Below are positions 1-7,754 of a DNA stretch of 64,000 bases, one piece after another. Source of the DNA: an uncultured Bacteroidota bacterium (lineage in GTDB: Bacteria > Bacteroidota > Bacteroidia > Bacteroidales > UBA932); assembly GCA_937901965.1 (NCBI GenBank), contig CALGSW010000015.1, positions 1 through 64,000 of the forward strand, given 5' to 3'. The notes beneath the pieces were generated by a model. The model saw only the letters and a list, made by a program, of their open reading frames with translations. It was not told where the DNA came from and did no database searches. Both the position numbers and the translations under genes were made by a program. Positions within the stretch are counted from its first letter, which is position 1. Each line of letters starts with the position of its first letter.

Positions 1-248
1 TGCAAATATATGAACTTTCTGTTTAGCACGGTCGGTTGTAATATAGCCGCTAACTTGTTTATATGTGTATAAAAGTTAAGGTTAGCTCCTAAAATATAGT
101 TGGCTAACCCTACCTTTTGTAAGGTTTATAAATTACGCTTTAAAATTAAAATTTAATTCATTAGAATCCAATATCTTCCCCTAACAAATTATTGGGAATC
201 AATTTGACAAACGATATTGTGACCATTATAGAAGTGAATGCTATAACG
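1..248. other. Left-edge non-coding stretch with inverted repeats
   Basis: No gene is visible downstream of the integrase stop. A 7-bp inverted repeat GGTTAGC (80-86) / GCTAACC (103-109) is followed on the minus strand by a T-rich run, so it may be the terminator of the leftward integrase operon, or part of an attachment region. A smaller hairpin ACCTT-TTGT-AAGGT lies just to its right. No copy of the tRNA-Ser 3' end is found here, so the left prophage boundary is probably outside the window. Confidence 0.4.
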
Positions 249-1550
249 TTATTCAGAAATTGAGATATTAAACTTCGTCATCTCCTTTTCCTTGAGTTTG
301 TCCACTACTTTGATGTATGGTTTCATTGATTTGTAGTCGTAATGGCCAGTCCATTCCATAATAACATGGGGAGGTATGCCCAGATAAAGTCCGTTTACAA
401 CGAATGTTCTCCTGCCACAATGGCAAGAGAGAAGTGCATACTTTGGATGTACCTCTTCAATCCTTTCGTTCTGCCTGAAATAAACAATCCTCTGTGGTGA
501 CTTAATTCCTGCCTTGAAACCCATCTCTTTTAGTGCTTCGTTCATCTTCTGATTGCTGACTACAGGCAGGGCTAAGTTGTTCTTAAAACGCATCTTTTTG
601 TACTTATTCAGGATGGCCTGACTGATGTTGTTAAGTTCAATCTTTATCCCATCGGCTGTCTTTTGCGTCACTACAAAGATATGGTCAGGGAAGATGTCTG
701 TTCTCTTCAATTTAGCCACATCGGAATATCTCAACCCTGTGAAGCACATAAAGATGAACACATCTCTTGCCACCTCCAGACGAGACTCTTTGAATTGGAA
801 GTTGTATAGATGGATTACCTCTTCCATTGTCAGGTAGATTATCTCCTTCGCATTTCCATCCACTCCCTTGAGTTTCGGTCTGAATGAATCATGCAGTTGT
901 CCATCATAGTAATTTTTATGTTTTGCCCATCTCAGGAACCACCTCAAGTATGAAATCTTCTTTGCTACCGTTGTGTTCTTCATCCCTGTAGTGGCCTTTT
1001 CATTTGACATCTGCATTGCTGTAGGTGAATGAAGAAACTCCACAAAATCATGTAGTATATCCTCTGTAAGCTCATTAAGAACCAATTTTTCATTGAACTC
1101 CTTGAGTTGGTTCTTCAGGATATTGAACTTTTGAAATGTTGTCCTTGACCAGGAGTTTTGCTTCCCTGCTGTGGTGATGAATGTTTCAAATACATCAAAG
1201 AGTGTATTTTCCTCTCTCTGTGTTTTTCCACATAGGATGTTGTACTCTCTTTTCACCTCTTCAGGAGTAGGGATTTGCCCTCTTATTTCAAACAAGGTAA
1301 ATACCTCTTCTACCTTGTTCTCCATTGTTTCAATGGCCTTGTTGATTACACTGGCCTGTACCTTCTTCTTTCCGTGTGTCGTTGAGATCTTGCAACGCTG
1401 TGTATCGGTGCTCCATTTGGCCACATCAGCTCTGTAACCTACTCCAAACGCAATGGTGTACCCTTCCCACTTTATGCGGTATCTAATTTTTGCGTCAGTA
1501 TTGTTAGGTTCTTTATCTAATACGAATATGCAGTTTCTTTTAATCTTCAT
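249..1550 (-). CDS. Tyrosine recombinase / phage integrase
   Basis: A 433-residue site-specific recombinase of the Bacteroidetes phage type, which integrates and excises the prophage through a covalent DNA-tyrosine intermediate. The N-terminal 100 residues form an arm-binding domain, followed by a SAM-like core-binding domain (about 110-220) and the catalytic domain. Catalytic residues are visible: Arg in FTGLRYSDVAKL, the H-x-x-R box in CHCGRR and the nucleophile Tyr in YKSMKPYIKV near the C-terminus. It is the last gene of the leftward lysogeny operon and its start overlaps the end of the small upstream gene by 11 bases. It lies at the outer edge of the prophage, as expected for a gene beside attP. 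Confidence 0.95.
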   Translation of the reverse strand: MKIKRNCIFVLDKEPNNTDAKIRYRIKWEGYTIAFGVGYRADVAKWSTDTQRCKISTTHGKKKVQASVINKAIETMENKVEEVFTLFEIRGQIPTPEEVKREYNILCGKTQREENTLFDVFETFITTAGKQNSWSRTTFQKFNILKNQLKEFNEKLVLNELTEDILHDFVEFLHSPTAMQMSNEKATTGMKNTTVAKKISYLRWFLRWAKHKNYYDGQLHDSFRPKLKGVDGNAKEIIYLTMEEVIHLYNFQFKESRLEVARDVFIFMCFTGLRYSDVAKLKRTDIFPDHIFVVTQKTADGIKIELNNISQAILNKYKKMRFKNNLALPVVSNQKMNEALKEMGFKAGIKSPQRIVYFRQNERIEEVHPKYALLSCHCGRRTFVVNGLYLGIPPHVIMEWTGHYDYKSMKPYIKVVDKLKEKEMTKFNISISE

Positions 1551-1803
1551 TTTTGTTGAACATTTGCCCTTCGCCTGTCATCAGCCACTCTGAGGAGACA
1601 TTGTAATCTCTTATCAGGTGGCCTAACCAAGCAATCTGAAACATATTACTATGTGGGTTTTTCTCAACGAAGATGAAGTTCCTCCTGTTTATTCCGTACT
1701 TATTGGTGAAGGTCTGTTTACCTCTTATTTGCCCTGTTTCTATAAGCTTTTCCACTGCCTCGTAGAATCGCAAAATGATTTTTATACTTTCATCAGAGTT
1801 CAT
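1540..1803 (-). CDS. Small HTH-like phage regulatory protein
   Basis: An 87-residue protein between repressor and integrase. The stretch NKYGINRRNF looks like a recognition helix, and the C-terminal SSEWLMTGEGQMF matches the tail of Bacteroidetes phage XRE/CI-like DNA-binding proteins. It probably helps control lysogeny or integration/excision (inference from position). It starts 11 bases after the repressor stop and overlaps the integrase start, so all three genes are likely co-transcribed. No catalytic motif is seen. Confidence 0.65.
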   Translation of the reverse strand: MNSDESIKIILRFYEAVEKLIETGQIRGKQTFTNKYGINRRNFIFVEKNPHSNMFQIAWLGHLIRDYNVSSEWLMTGEGQMFNKNED

Positions 1804-1814
1804 ACTATTCCTCC

Positions 1815-2447
1815 TTATACAAAAGTCATTGTTATGCTATGTCTTACAAGGAATCCTATCACCAAGAAGAGCCTTACTATGCTCTCCTTTTGTATAGTTA
1901 TCGGCTCATACATCTGCCTTCCATCTGGGTATATATCATTGTTAGTGCTGTAAGCCACTACGCTTTCGCTGTCACCATTCTGAAGCTTCTTTGTTATCCT
2001 TCCCTGCTCGGTTTCTATCACATAGATATTTCCCCAATAGATGATTTGAGGATTTGTCACCTCTTTTAATACCAGAATACTTCCATTAGGATATTCCTTC
2101 ATTGAGTCCCCATGATAACGCAACGCTGCTGTTGCTTCAGGAAACCAGTCTCCCGGCACAATGTAGTCCACTGGTTGCCTACTTTTTTTTGACACCCTCC
2201 TGTCTGTTACGGTATTCGTAGCCAGGTCATCATAAAACGGAATTTTCCGAATAACAGGAGCGTCATTAGAATAATTCGCAATACCCAAATATTTGGCTAA
2301 TATTTGGAGATTCACGCCTTTAGGAGCGGTCTTACCATCCCTGTAATTGGCGATGGTTTGGTCACTAATGCCAGTTTCCTGCATTATCTTATAATTGGTG
2401 ACCATGCTTTCTCTTAAAGCTTTTACGACGAAGTTTTGAACACTCAT
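1815..2447 (-). CDS. S24 (LexA/CI-type) phage repressor
   Basis: A 210-residue repressor. An N-terminal helix-turn-helix (about residues 10-55, with GISDQTIANYRDGKTAP) precedes a C-terminal S24 peptidase-like domain with the Ser motif in RYHGDSMKEYPNGSIL and the Lys in GRITKKL. These correspond to the Ser-Lys dyad that cleaves LexA/CI proteins after DNA damage. It maintains lysogeny by binding operators in the divergent region to its right. Its own coding sequence contains a copy of the operator-like element (2278-2304). The last residues, after about 195, are hydrophobic. Confidence 0.9.
   Translation of the reverse strand: MSVQNFVVKALRESMVTNYKIMQETGISDQTIANYRDGKTAPKGVNLQILAKYLGIANYSNDAPVIRKIPFYDDLATNTVTDRRVSKKSRQPVDYIVPGDWFPEATAALRYHGDSMKEYPNGSILVLKEVTNPQIIYWGNIYVIETEQGRITKKLQNGDSESVVAYSTNNDIYPDGRQMYEPITIQKESIVRLFLVIGFLVRHSITMTFV
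2278..2304. promoter_or_regulatory. Operator-like element inside repressor gene
   Basis: A 27-bp stretch within the repressor coding sequence that matches positions 2483-2509, in the divergent control region, at 25 of 27 bases. Its centre is the perfect palindrome CCAAATATTTGG. The match is too long for chance in this short region and suggests a repressor binding site within its own gene, perhaps for autoregulation by roadblock. The role is inferred; the repeat is seen directly. Confidence 0.55.
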
Positions 2448-2584
2448 AATACAAACTCGTTAAATGTCAGTCAAATATTTTGGCAATACACAAATATTTG
2501 GCTAATTTTACACTACAATTAAATAATACAATGGCGAAATTATTAAAATGTATTTGAAATGCAAACACAAAATTTTGTTTAATT
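2448..2584. promoter_or_regulatory. Divergent lysis-lysogeny control region
   Basis: The 137-bp gap between the leftward repressor and the rightward Cro-like gene must hold both promoters. It contains the operator-like repeat 2483-2509 (core CAAATATTTGGC) and a related half copy, CAAATATTTTGGC, at 2472-2484. The right half is very AT-rich, with TTTG at 2553-2556, but no perfect TAnnTTTG element at the usual spacing was found, so the exact start points are not assigned. Confidence 0.7.
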
Positions 2585-2794
2585 ATGAAAATGACATTGA
2601 CAAGCTATTACAACAATTTGCCAGTGGCATCCGCCCCTAAGACGGAATTTATCAAATGTGTTTCAGGAAGATGCAACCTAGACCCTTACACAGTAAGGCT
2701 TTGGGTAAAAGGTAAGGCAAAACCAAGAAACCCAGAACATCTCAAGATTTTGGCAGAAGTGACAGGAATATGTGAAACTAATCTATTTGAGTAA
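2585..2794 (+). CDS. Cro-like HTH protein
   Basis: A 69-residue DNA-binding protein that is first in the rightward operon and divergent from the S24 repressor. Residues about 20-65 resemble a Cro/XRE fold, with LDPYTVRLWVKGKAKPRNP as the recognition helix region followed by HLKILAEVTGI. Position and size fit a Cro-type antirepressor that turns off lysogeny genes. The stop codon overlaps the next start in TAATG, which indicates translational coupling. Confidence 0.75.
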   Translation: MKMTLTSYYNNLPVASAPKTEFIKCVSGRCNLDPYTVRLWVKGKAKPRNPEHLKILAEVTGICETNLFE

Positions 2795-3354
2795 TGAGAG
2801 GGATTGATTTCTATACCGACCATTTGACAGGAGAGGCGATGTACCGCTTCAAGGGAGAGTTGGTGGCAAGGCAACTGACAGAGCAAGACACAGAAATCAT
2901 CAACTTCTTGCTTGAGAAAAGTAAAACATTCTATCCGGAACAGTATAACGCCCTGTGTGAGGAGTACAAGTTAAGTGCAATGAATAAATCGTACTATGAC
3001 TTCCTAAGGGCAAGACGAATCATCAATTGCTGCTTCGGGGAGAATGACAGAGAGTGGGATATTGACGATGAGGGCAACTATCACTTTGAATTGGTTAAAT
3101 GCCCCAGACTGGCTGAATGCAAATACTACAAGGTCATCTGTCAGCCTACATTCAACAGCACCTTATCGGACAGAGAGATGGAGGTAATGAAAATGTACTT
3201 TGACCATATACCTACCGAGAAGATAGCAGAGTCACTTTACCTATCTATTCACACTGTAAACAACCACAGAAGAAACGCCTTGCAGAAGCTTGGCCTTCGT
3301 TCTATGGATGAGTTCAGGGACTATGTGTATAAGAATAAAATCTTTGACCGATGA
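2794..3354 (+). CDS. LuxR-type HTH regulator in early region
   Basis: A 186-residue protein whose C-terminal 60 residues are a clear LuxR/GerE helix-turn-helix: LSDREMEVMKMYFDHIPTEK, then SLYLSIHTVNNHRRNALQKL. The N-terminal 120 residues are not recognised and show no receiver Asp pattern. It is probably a transcription factor for early phage genes (inference). It overlaps the preceding stop by one base and the next gene by four (ATGA), placing it firmly in the early operon. Confidence 0.8.
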   Translation: MRGIDFYTDHLTGEAMYRFKGELVARQLTEQDTEIINFLLEKSKTFYPEQYNALCEEYKLSAMNKSYYDFLRARRIINCCFGENDREWDIDDEGNYHFELVKCPRLAECKYYKVICQPTFNSTLSDREMEVMKMYFDHIPTEKIAESLYLSIHTVNNHRRNALQKLGLRSMDEFRDYVYKNKIFDR

Positions 3355-3569
3355 ATTGCTCTATGAATATACAGTTTGATGAGAAGACAGGGACAATGAT
3401 TTATGAGATTCATCCCCGACTACAGGTAGTAGTGAACTTTTGGAGCAACATCATCACCATCCTCAAAGACAAAGCTCCAGTAGAGACAATCAACATCTTG
3501 GATGGCTTCACTCTTGAACAATTTAACACCCTTTTAAAAAACTCAATATCATCAGCAAAGAAGTTGTAG
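3351..3569 (+). CDS. Hypothetical early phage protein
   Basis: A 72-residue protein with no recognised domain. The start overlaps the previous stop in ATGA, and the next gene begins two bases after its stop, so it is part of the early operon. It is predicted soluble with no signal peptide. Confidence 0.6.
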   Translation: MNCSMNIQFDEKTGTMIYEIHPRLQVVVNFWSNIITILKDKAPVETINILDGFTLEQFNTLLKNSISSAKKL

Positions 3570-3571
3570 AT

Positions 3572-3847
3572 ATGGACATTAATAAACCACTATTTCAGTT
3601 GACAGTTGGAGAGTTTTTGGAATTACAGAAAACTCAGATAGCTGCTATTATACCTGAAGAGCCTGCTCCTGTAAACGAGGAGAGGTATGTTCACGGATTG
3701 GATGGTTTGGCCAGCCTTTTACAATGCTCTCGTTCCACAGCCAGTAGGATCAAGCAGAGTGGAAGGATAGACAAGGCTATAAGGCAATGCGGAAGAAAGA
3801 TTGTCGTTGACTCTAAGGAGGCAATGCGATTATTAAATAAAAAATAA
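3572..3847 (+). CDS. DUF3853 family protein (excisionase-like HTH)
   Basis: A 91-residue member of the DUF3853 family common in Bacteroidetes mobile elements. The N-terminal KPLFQLTVGEFLEL and C-terminal QCSRSTASRIKQSGRIDKAI with CGRKIVVD match the family. The C-terminal half resembles a MerR/excisionase-type winged helix. A role as recombination directionality factor or DNA-binding accessory is inferred from fold and position. Confidence 0.8.
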   Translation: MDINKPLFQLTVGEFLELQKTQIAAIIPEEPAPVNEERYVHGLDGLASLLQCSRSTASRIKQSGRIDKAIRQCGRKIVVDSKEAMRLLNKK

Positions 3848-3866
3848 CCTTTTAACATTTCAGTTT

Positions 3867-4265
3867 ATGACAAGACAAAAAGAACTTAATGCGAAAGAGG
3901 AGCTTCGGATAACCGATGAGTTATTAAGCACACTCTCTGACCGTATCGGCCACTTCAGGGTAAGCAGTGCGAAGTGGTCGCAGTTTACCAAAGACTATTC
4001 TGTAGCCATTGAGGCTATGATTAACAACGGAATCACCATCCTTCACGCTCGGGCAAAGACAGTGTCCAGTGTAGCAGACCAGTTGACGAAGTGCTATTAC
4101 CAAGCCATAGAGCAGCAGGTATCACAAGTGAGATTAGGTAGTGAATTAAATAACGAATATCGCCATCCCAGTTTAGGCCATAAAAAAAGCCCTCGTTTCA
4201 CAACGAAGGCTACATTTCAGTTTATGTGCCCATCCGAAGATGGACTTGACAAGACAAAGATATGA
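3867..4265 (+). CDS. Hypothetical early phage protein with odd C-terminus
   Basis: A 132-residue protein of unknown function; residues about 10-90 are helical. The final 30 residues are unusual: they are encoded by a segment holding a terminator-like hairpin in the reverse sense (4182-4210) and by a second copy of the gene's own leader (ACATTTCAGTTTATG at 4212-4226). The protein may therefore once have ended earlier and been extended by a small insertion. The stop overlaps the next start in ATGA. Confidence 0.55.
   Translation: MTRQKELNAKEELRITDELLSTLSDRIGHFRVSSAKWSQFTKDYSVAIEAMINNGITILHARAKTVSSVADQLTKCYYQAIEQQVSQVRLGSELNNEYRHPSLGHKKSPRFTTKATFQFMCPSEDGLDKTKI
4182..4210 (-). terminator. Intrinsic terminator-like hairpin inside a plus-strand gene
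   Basis: On the minus strand a 9-bp stem with one mismatch (arms 189-197 and 202-210 of the 4000s, loop of four) is followed by seven T residues, the classic form of a rho-independent terminator reading leftward. It sits in the coding region of a rightward gene and has no leftward gene just upstream, so it may block antisense transcription or be an inserted remnant. Confidence 0.5.
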
Positions 4266-4438
4266 ATTCATTTTATGTAAACAAACAAGAGTTCTCCGGA
4301 ACAGATAAGGCAAAAGATGTTGCCTTTGACCAGACAATAGAGAGAAGCATAATGGAGGAGAGTGAGGTGACTACAATCAAGAGGTTCATACGCTCTTCGC
4401 TACAATACAGACCAGTAACAAGATTTATTCACAACTAA
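4262..4438 (+). CDS. Small hypothetical phage protein
   Basis: A 58-residue reading frame, ATG at 4262, coupled to the preceding stop in ATGA and ending 11 bases before the Sak4-like gene. It begins MNSFYVNKQEFSG and is charged, with no recognised domain. Tight packing between two genes supports its reality; function is unknown. Confidence 0.5.
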   Translation: MNSFYVNKQEFSGTDKAKDVAFDQTIERSIMEESEVTTIKRFIRSSLQYRPVTRFIHN

Positions 4439-4449
4439 AGACTTAGACT

Positions 4450-5394
4450 ATGAGTTTAATTAGAAAACCACACGAACTAAATGTTCAAACCAAGATAAAA
4501 GCTTTGATTTACGGACAGGCAGGAACAGGAAAGACCACTTTGGCTCTCTCCACACCCAAACCACTATTGTTTGACTTTGATGGCGGTGTCCATCGTGTCA
4601 ATTTTGCTCACCTCTCCAATGTAGGGACAGTACAGATTGAATCGTATCAGGACTTCCTTGATGTTCTTGAGAAGGAGGACTTATCTGACTTTGAGACCTT
4701 CGTAATAGACACTGGTGGTAAATGCCTGGACTACATGGCTGACTATATCATCCGTAAGAACCCCAAGCTTGGCAAGAGCAATGGTACTCTCACCTTGCAG
4801 GGTTATGGTGAACGCAAGGCTGAATTCTCTGCCCTTTGCAAACGCATCTCACTGATGAACAAACACATCCTCTTCGTAGCCCATAGAGAGACACGAACAG
4901 ATGGTGATGAAGTCCGTTATGTCCCTCTCTTCGGAGGTAGCAACTACGACAGCTTGGTTACTGAACTGGATCTCGTTGGATACTTGGAGGCCAATGGTCG
5001 TAAGAGGGTTATCACCTTTGACCCTACCAGTCGTAACGATGGTAAGAACACCTGCAATCTCCCTTCCACGATGGATATACCTGTTATCGTGGATGAGTCG
5101 GGTAATCCTACCGGCAACAACAGCTTCTTCTTTGAGAGGATTATTCAGCCATACATCAAGAGGCTTGAATCACGCAAGGTTGAAGGAGTCCTGTACAATG
5201 AGGTTATTGAGAACATCAAGGAGCAGGTTGAGCAGATTACTGATGAACTATCTGCCAATGACTTCGTGCAACGCATTGACCATATCAAACATATAGGCAC
5301 TTCCAGACTTATGGCTGCAAAGTTGGTTAGGGAGAGATGCACTCAGTTAGGGCTGAAATTTAACTCAAAGGCGAAGGTCTATGAGAGAAGTTAG
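4450..5394 (+). CDS. Sak4-like recombination ATPase (AAA_24)
   Basis: A 314-residue RecA-fold NTPase. Walker A is GQAGTGKTT at about residues 22-30, a Walker B-like strand is TFVIDTGG near 86-93, and HILFVAHRE follows. This arrangement is typical of phage Sak4 single-strand annealing/recombination proteins, which work with SSB. It is followed, with a 14-base overlap, by a PD-(D/E)XK nuclease and then by SSB, which fits a phage recombination module. The C-terminal third is poorly conserved and may bind DNA. Confidence 0.82.
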   Translation: MSLIRKPHELNVQTKIKALIYGQAGTGKTTLALSTPKPLLFDFDGGVHRVNFAHLSNVGTVQIESYQDFLDVLEKEDLSDFETFVIDTGGKCLDYMADYIIRKNPKLGKSNGTLTLQGYGERKAEFSALCKRISLMNKHILFVAHRETRTDGDEVRYVPLFGGSNYDSLVTELDLVGYLEANGRKRVITFDPTSRNDGKNTCNLPSTMDIPVIVDESGNPTGNNSFFFERIIQPYIKRLESRKVEGVLYNEVIENIKEQVEQITDELSANDFVQRIDHIKHIGTSRLMAAKLVRERCTQLGLKFNSKAKVYERS

Positions 5395-6136
5395 TTATCG
5401 TTTTTACGCTACACTTTTGGATGGGTTTCAGAACTATATGAGTAGTTCTGAGACCTACCATAAGTACTATGGTTTCTCCGAGAATCCTTCCATCACAGAG
5501 GAGGAGTTTGAGGCAAAGGCTTTCCAGGACTTCATCAATCAGATTAACAGAGTCCCTTTTGAGAGTGAGGCTGCTGACAGGGGCACAGCTTTCAACGAGA
5601 TTGTTGACTGTTTGATTGAGAACAGGAAGTCAGAGAAGATGGATATTCGCAGCGACAGGGAGAATGGGTTAATCGTTGCTATTTACAATGGGAGGGAGTA
5701 CTCTTTTTCTCTCTCCCTATGTGTTGAGACAGCCAATTACTATCGTGGTGCTTTGACACAGGTTCATACTACTGGCCTGTTGAAGACCAGATATGGTCAG
5801 GTTGAGTTATACGGTTACATTGATGAGTTGATGCCTACTGTTATCCACGACATCAAGACCACAGGCTCTTACAGTGCTTTCAAGTACAAGGAGAACTGGC
5901 AACATAAGGTTTACCCTTTCTGCCTCAGACAGCAGGGAGCTATGGTAGATGAGTTTCACTACGACATCTTTGTTTTTGACAGCAAGAACAGATTCAATGG
6001 TCGTCATACCGAGAAGTACCTCTTCAATGAGGAGAGGGATACACAGCTTCTTGTCAATCAATGTGAATGTTTGATTGAATTTCTTGAGATGAATAAGGCT
6101 CTAATCACAGACAAAAAGGTTTTCAATAATGAATAA
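5381..6136 (+). CDS. PD-(D/E)XK family phage nuclease
   Basis: A 251-residue nuclease-like protein. The active-site region is visible as ELYGYIDELMPTVIHDIKTT (about residues 143-162), giving the D...D-x-K pattern of PD-(D/E)XK exonucleases, with a Gln-containing helix downstream. It probably produces single-stranded ends for the neighbouring Sak4-like protein (inference from context). It overlaps both neighbours, by 14 and 8 bases. Confidence 0.78.
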   Translation: MREVSYRFYATLLDGFQNYMSSSETYHKYYGFSENPSITEEEFEAKAFQDFINQINRVPFESEAADRGTAFNEIVDCLIENRKSEKMDIRSDRENGLIVAIYNGREYSFSLSLCVETANYYRGALTQVHTTGLLKTRYGQVELYGYIDELMPTVIHDIKTTGSYSAFKYKENWQHKVYPFCLRQQGAMVDEFHYDIFVFDSKNRFNGRHTEKYLFNEERDTQLLVNQCECLIEFLEMNKALITDKKVFNNE

Positions 6137-6536
6137 GGTTATTCTATATGGCAGGGTTGGTCAAGACCCTAAGATAAGAACATTTGATACCGGGAATAAG
6201 GTTGCCAATTTCTCACTTGCAACCAATGAAGGCTATTACGATAAGTCAAAGAACTGGGTTGATAAGACCGAGTGGCATAATATCGTAGCAGGAGGTCGTC
6301 TTGCAGAGAGGGTTGAGAGTAAGGTGGTGAAGGGTGCGGAGTTGTTGGTAGAAGGTAAGATAGCCACTAGGAGTTATGACAAGGATGGTCAGACTATCTA
6401 CATCACTGAAATCATTGCTCTCTCCATCAAGATTGTTGGTGGTAGTAAGCAAGGCTCTTCACAACCATCCTCACCTTTTGGTCAGGATCAAGTTGAGTCA
6501 AATTTTCCTGAGGACGATGGCGACCTGCCATTCTGA
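6129..6536 (+). CDS. ssb: Single-stranded DNA-binding protein
   Basis: A 135-residue SSB. The N-terminal OB fold begins MNKVILYGRVGQDPKIRTF and includes KTEWHNIV, and the C-terminus ends with the acidic tip DDGDLPF used to recruit partner proteins. It coats ssDNA during phage replication and recombination. The length is slightly shorter than cellular SSB because of a short linker. It overlaps the preceding nuclease gene by 8 bases. Confidence 0.95.
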   Translation: MNKVILYGRVGQDPKIRTFDTGNKVANFSLATNEGYYDKSKNWVDKTEWHNIVAGGRLAERVESKVVKGAELLVEGKIATRSYDKDGQTIYITEIIALSIKIVGGSKQGSSQPSSPFGQDQVESNFPEDDGDLPF

Positions 6537-6554
6537 CTTAAATAAGTGATTTGT

Positions 6555-6971
6555 ATGAGGTTCAAGATTAGATGCAGGAAGGACAGGGAGGATGTTATCT
6601 CTTACATCAACAATTTGAATCCAGAGAAGAGGTATGAGATTGACATTACGCCATATAGGGAGAGAAGGAGTGTGTCTCAAAACAGCCTTTACTGGCTCTA
6701 TTTGGGATGTATTGAGGAGGAGACTGGCAATGACAGGTATGATTTGCACGACTTTTTCAAGAGGAAGTATTTGCGTGTTGGTGAGTCGGTGCTTTGTGGG
6801 GAAGAGGTTGTCAAGACTATTTCCACTTCCAAACTGGACACAAAACAATTTGCTGAATATTTGAGGAAAATAGCCTCATTTTCGGCACAAGAAGGTATTA
6901 TCCTTCCTGACCCTTCCGACATCTATTTTGAGCAGTTTTATGACCAATATAAGCACATTTTATTGAAGTGA
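6555..6971 (+). CDS. NinB-like recombination protein
   Basis: A 138-residue protein from ATG 6555. The segment ERRSVSQNSLYWLYLGCIEE resembles the conserved core of phage NinB/Orf recombination proteins, which bind ssDNA and SSB. Its position right after ssb fits. The remainder is weakly conserved, so the assignment is by pattern only. An upstream GTG at 6546 would add three residues. Confidence 0.55.
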   Translation: MRFKIRCRKDREDVISYINNLNPEKRYEIDITPYRERRSVSQNSLYWLYLGCIEEETGNDRYDLHDFFKRKYLRVGESVLCGEEVVKTISTSKLDTKQFAEYLRKIASFSAQEGIILPDPSDIYFEQFYDQYKHILLK

Positions 6972-6989
6972 TAAGGAGGGTTACAACCT

Positions 6990-7754
6990 ATGGCACGACC
7001 AAAGAAGAACAATGCGGATTACTTTTCGCACGACGCTGATATGAGGAACGACCTGAAGGTAAAGGCTCTCAGGAACAAGTTTGGCATCACTGGCTATGCG
7101 GTATGGTGTATGATACTGGAGGTATTGACAGACAAGGATTACTTTGAGTATGACTGGAGTGAGGTTTCACAGGAGCTTATGTCGGCAGACTTCGGCATTG
7201 ACTCCTCTCTGCTTATGGAGATAGTTGAGTATTGTAAAAAACTCAAGCTTCTCACATACGATAACTCCACCAACACCATCTTTAGCCAAAGACATAAAGA
7301 GAGATTCAATGGACTATTAACTAAGCGAGAAAGGGACAGAATAAGAGTTTTCGTCAGCGATAACTCTAAACAACCTGAAGTTTTCGCCAGCGAAAACCCC
7401 CAAAGTAAAGTAAAGTATAGTAAAGTAAATATTATTAAAAATAATAATAGAGATATATGTGGTTTAAAACCATCATCCACAGGACAGTTAAGGGAAGTGA
7501 AAAAGGTGTTTACTCCTCCATCAAAGGAGGATGTGATAACCTACTTTGCAGAGAGGGCTATATCCCCAGAGGATAGAGAATACTTTGCAGATAAGTTTCT
7601 CAACTTCTATGAGAGTAAGAACTGGATGGTGGGAAAGAACAAGATGGCCAACTGGAAAGCGGCAGCCTCAAGGTCTTTGGAGTGGGAGGATAAGCGAAGG
7701 ATAAGACACAACCTAAACACAAGCGTAAATGAACTATGGAACTATCAGAAATAA
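6990..7754 (+). CDS. DUF4373 (Lin1244/Lin1753-like) replication protein
   Basis: A 254-residue protein. The N-terminal domain, with YFSHDADMRNDLKVKALRNK and FGITGYAVWCMILEVL, is the DUF4373 winged-helix domain of phage replication initiators. A low-complexity AT-rich linker follows (coded by 7402-7460), then a C-terminal domain with YFADKFLNFYESKNW, like DnaD/helicase-loader partner regions. It precedes and overlaps a DnaC-like ATPase by 19 bases, so the two probably open the phage origin and load the host helicase (inference). Confidence 0.82.
   Translation: MARPKKNNADYFSHDADMRNDLKVKALRNKFGITGYAVWCMILEVLTDKDYFEYDWSEVSQELMSADFGIDSSLLMEIVEYCKKLKLLTYDNSTNTIFSQRHKERFNGLLTKRERDRIRVFVSDNSKQPEVFASENPQSKVKYSKVNIIKNNNRDICGLKPSSTGQLREVKKVFTPPSKEDVITYFAERAISPEDREYFADKFLNFYESKNWMVGKNKMANWKAAASRSLEWEDKRRIRHNLNTSVNELWNYQK

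Noticed and set aside
1..248. Left attachment site matching the tRNA-Ser region
   Set aside because: Only an 8-base match (GTTTAGCA) to the tRNA anticodon-arm region was found, and no copy of the tRNA 3' end.
7402..7460. Microsatellite or assembly artefact
   Set aside because: The reading frame continues intact through it and codes a Lys/Asn-rich linker, so it is better explained as part of the gene and possibly the origin.
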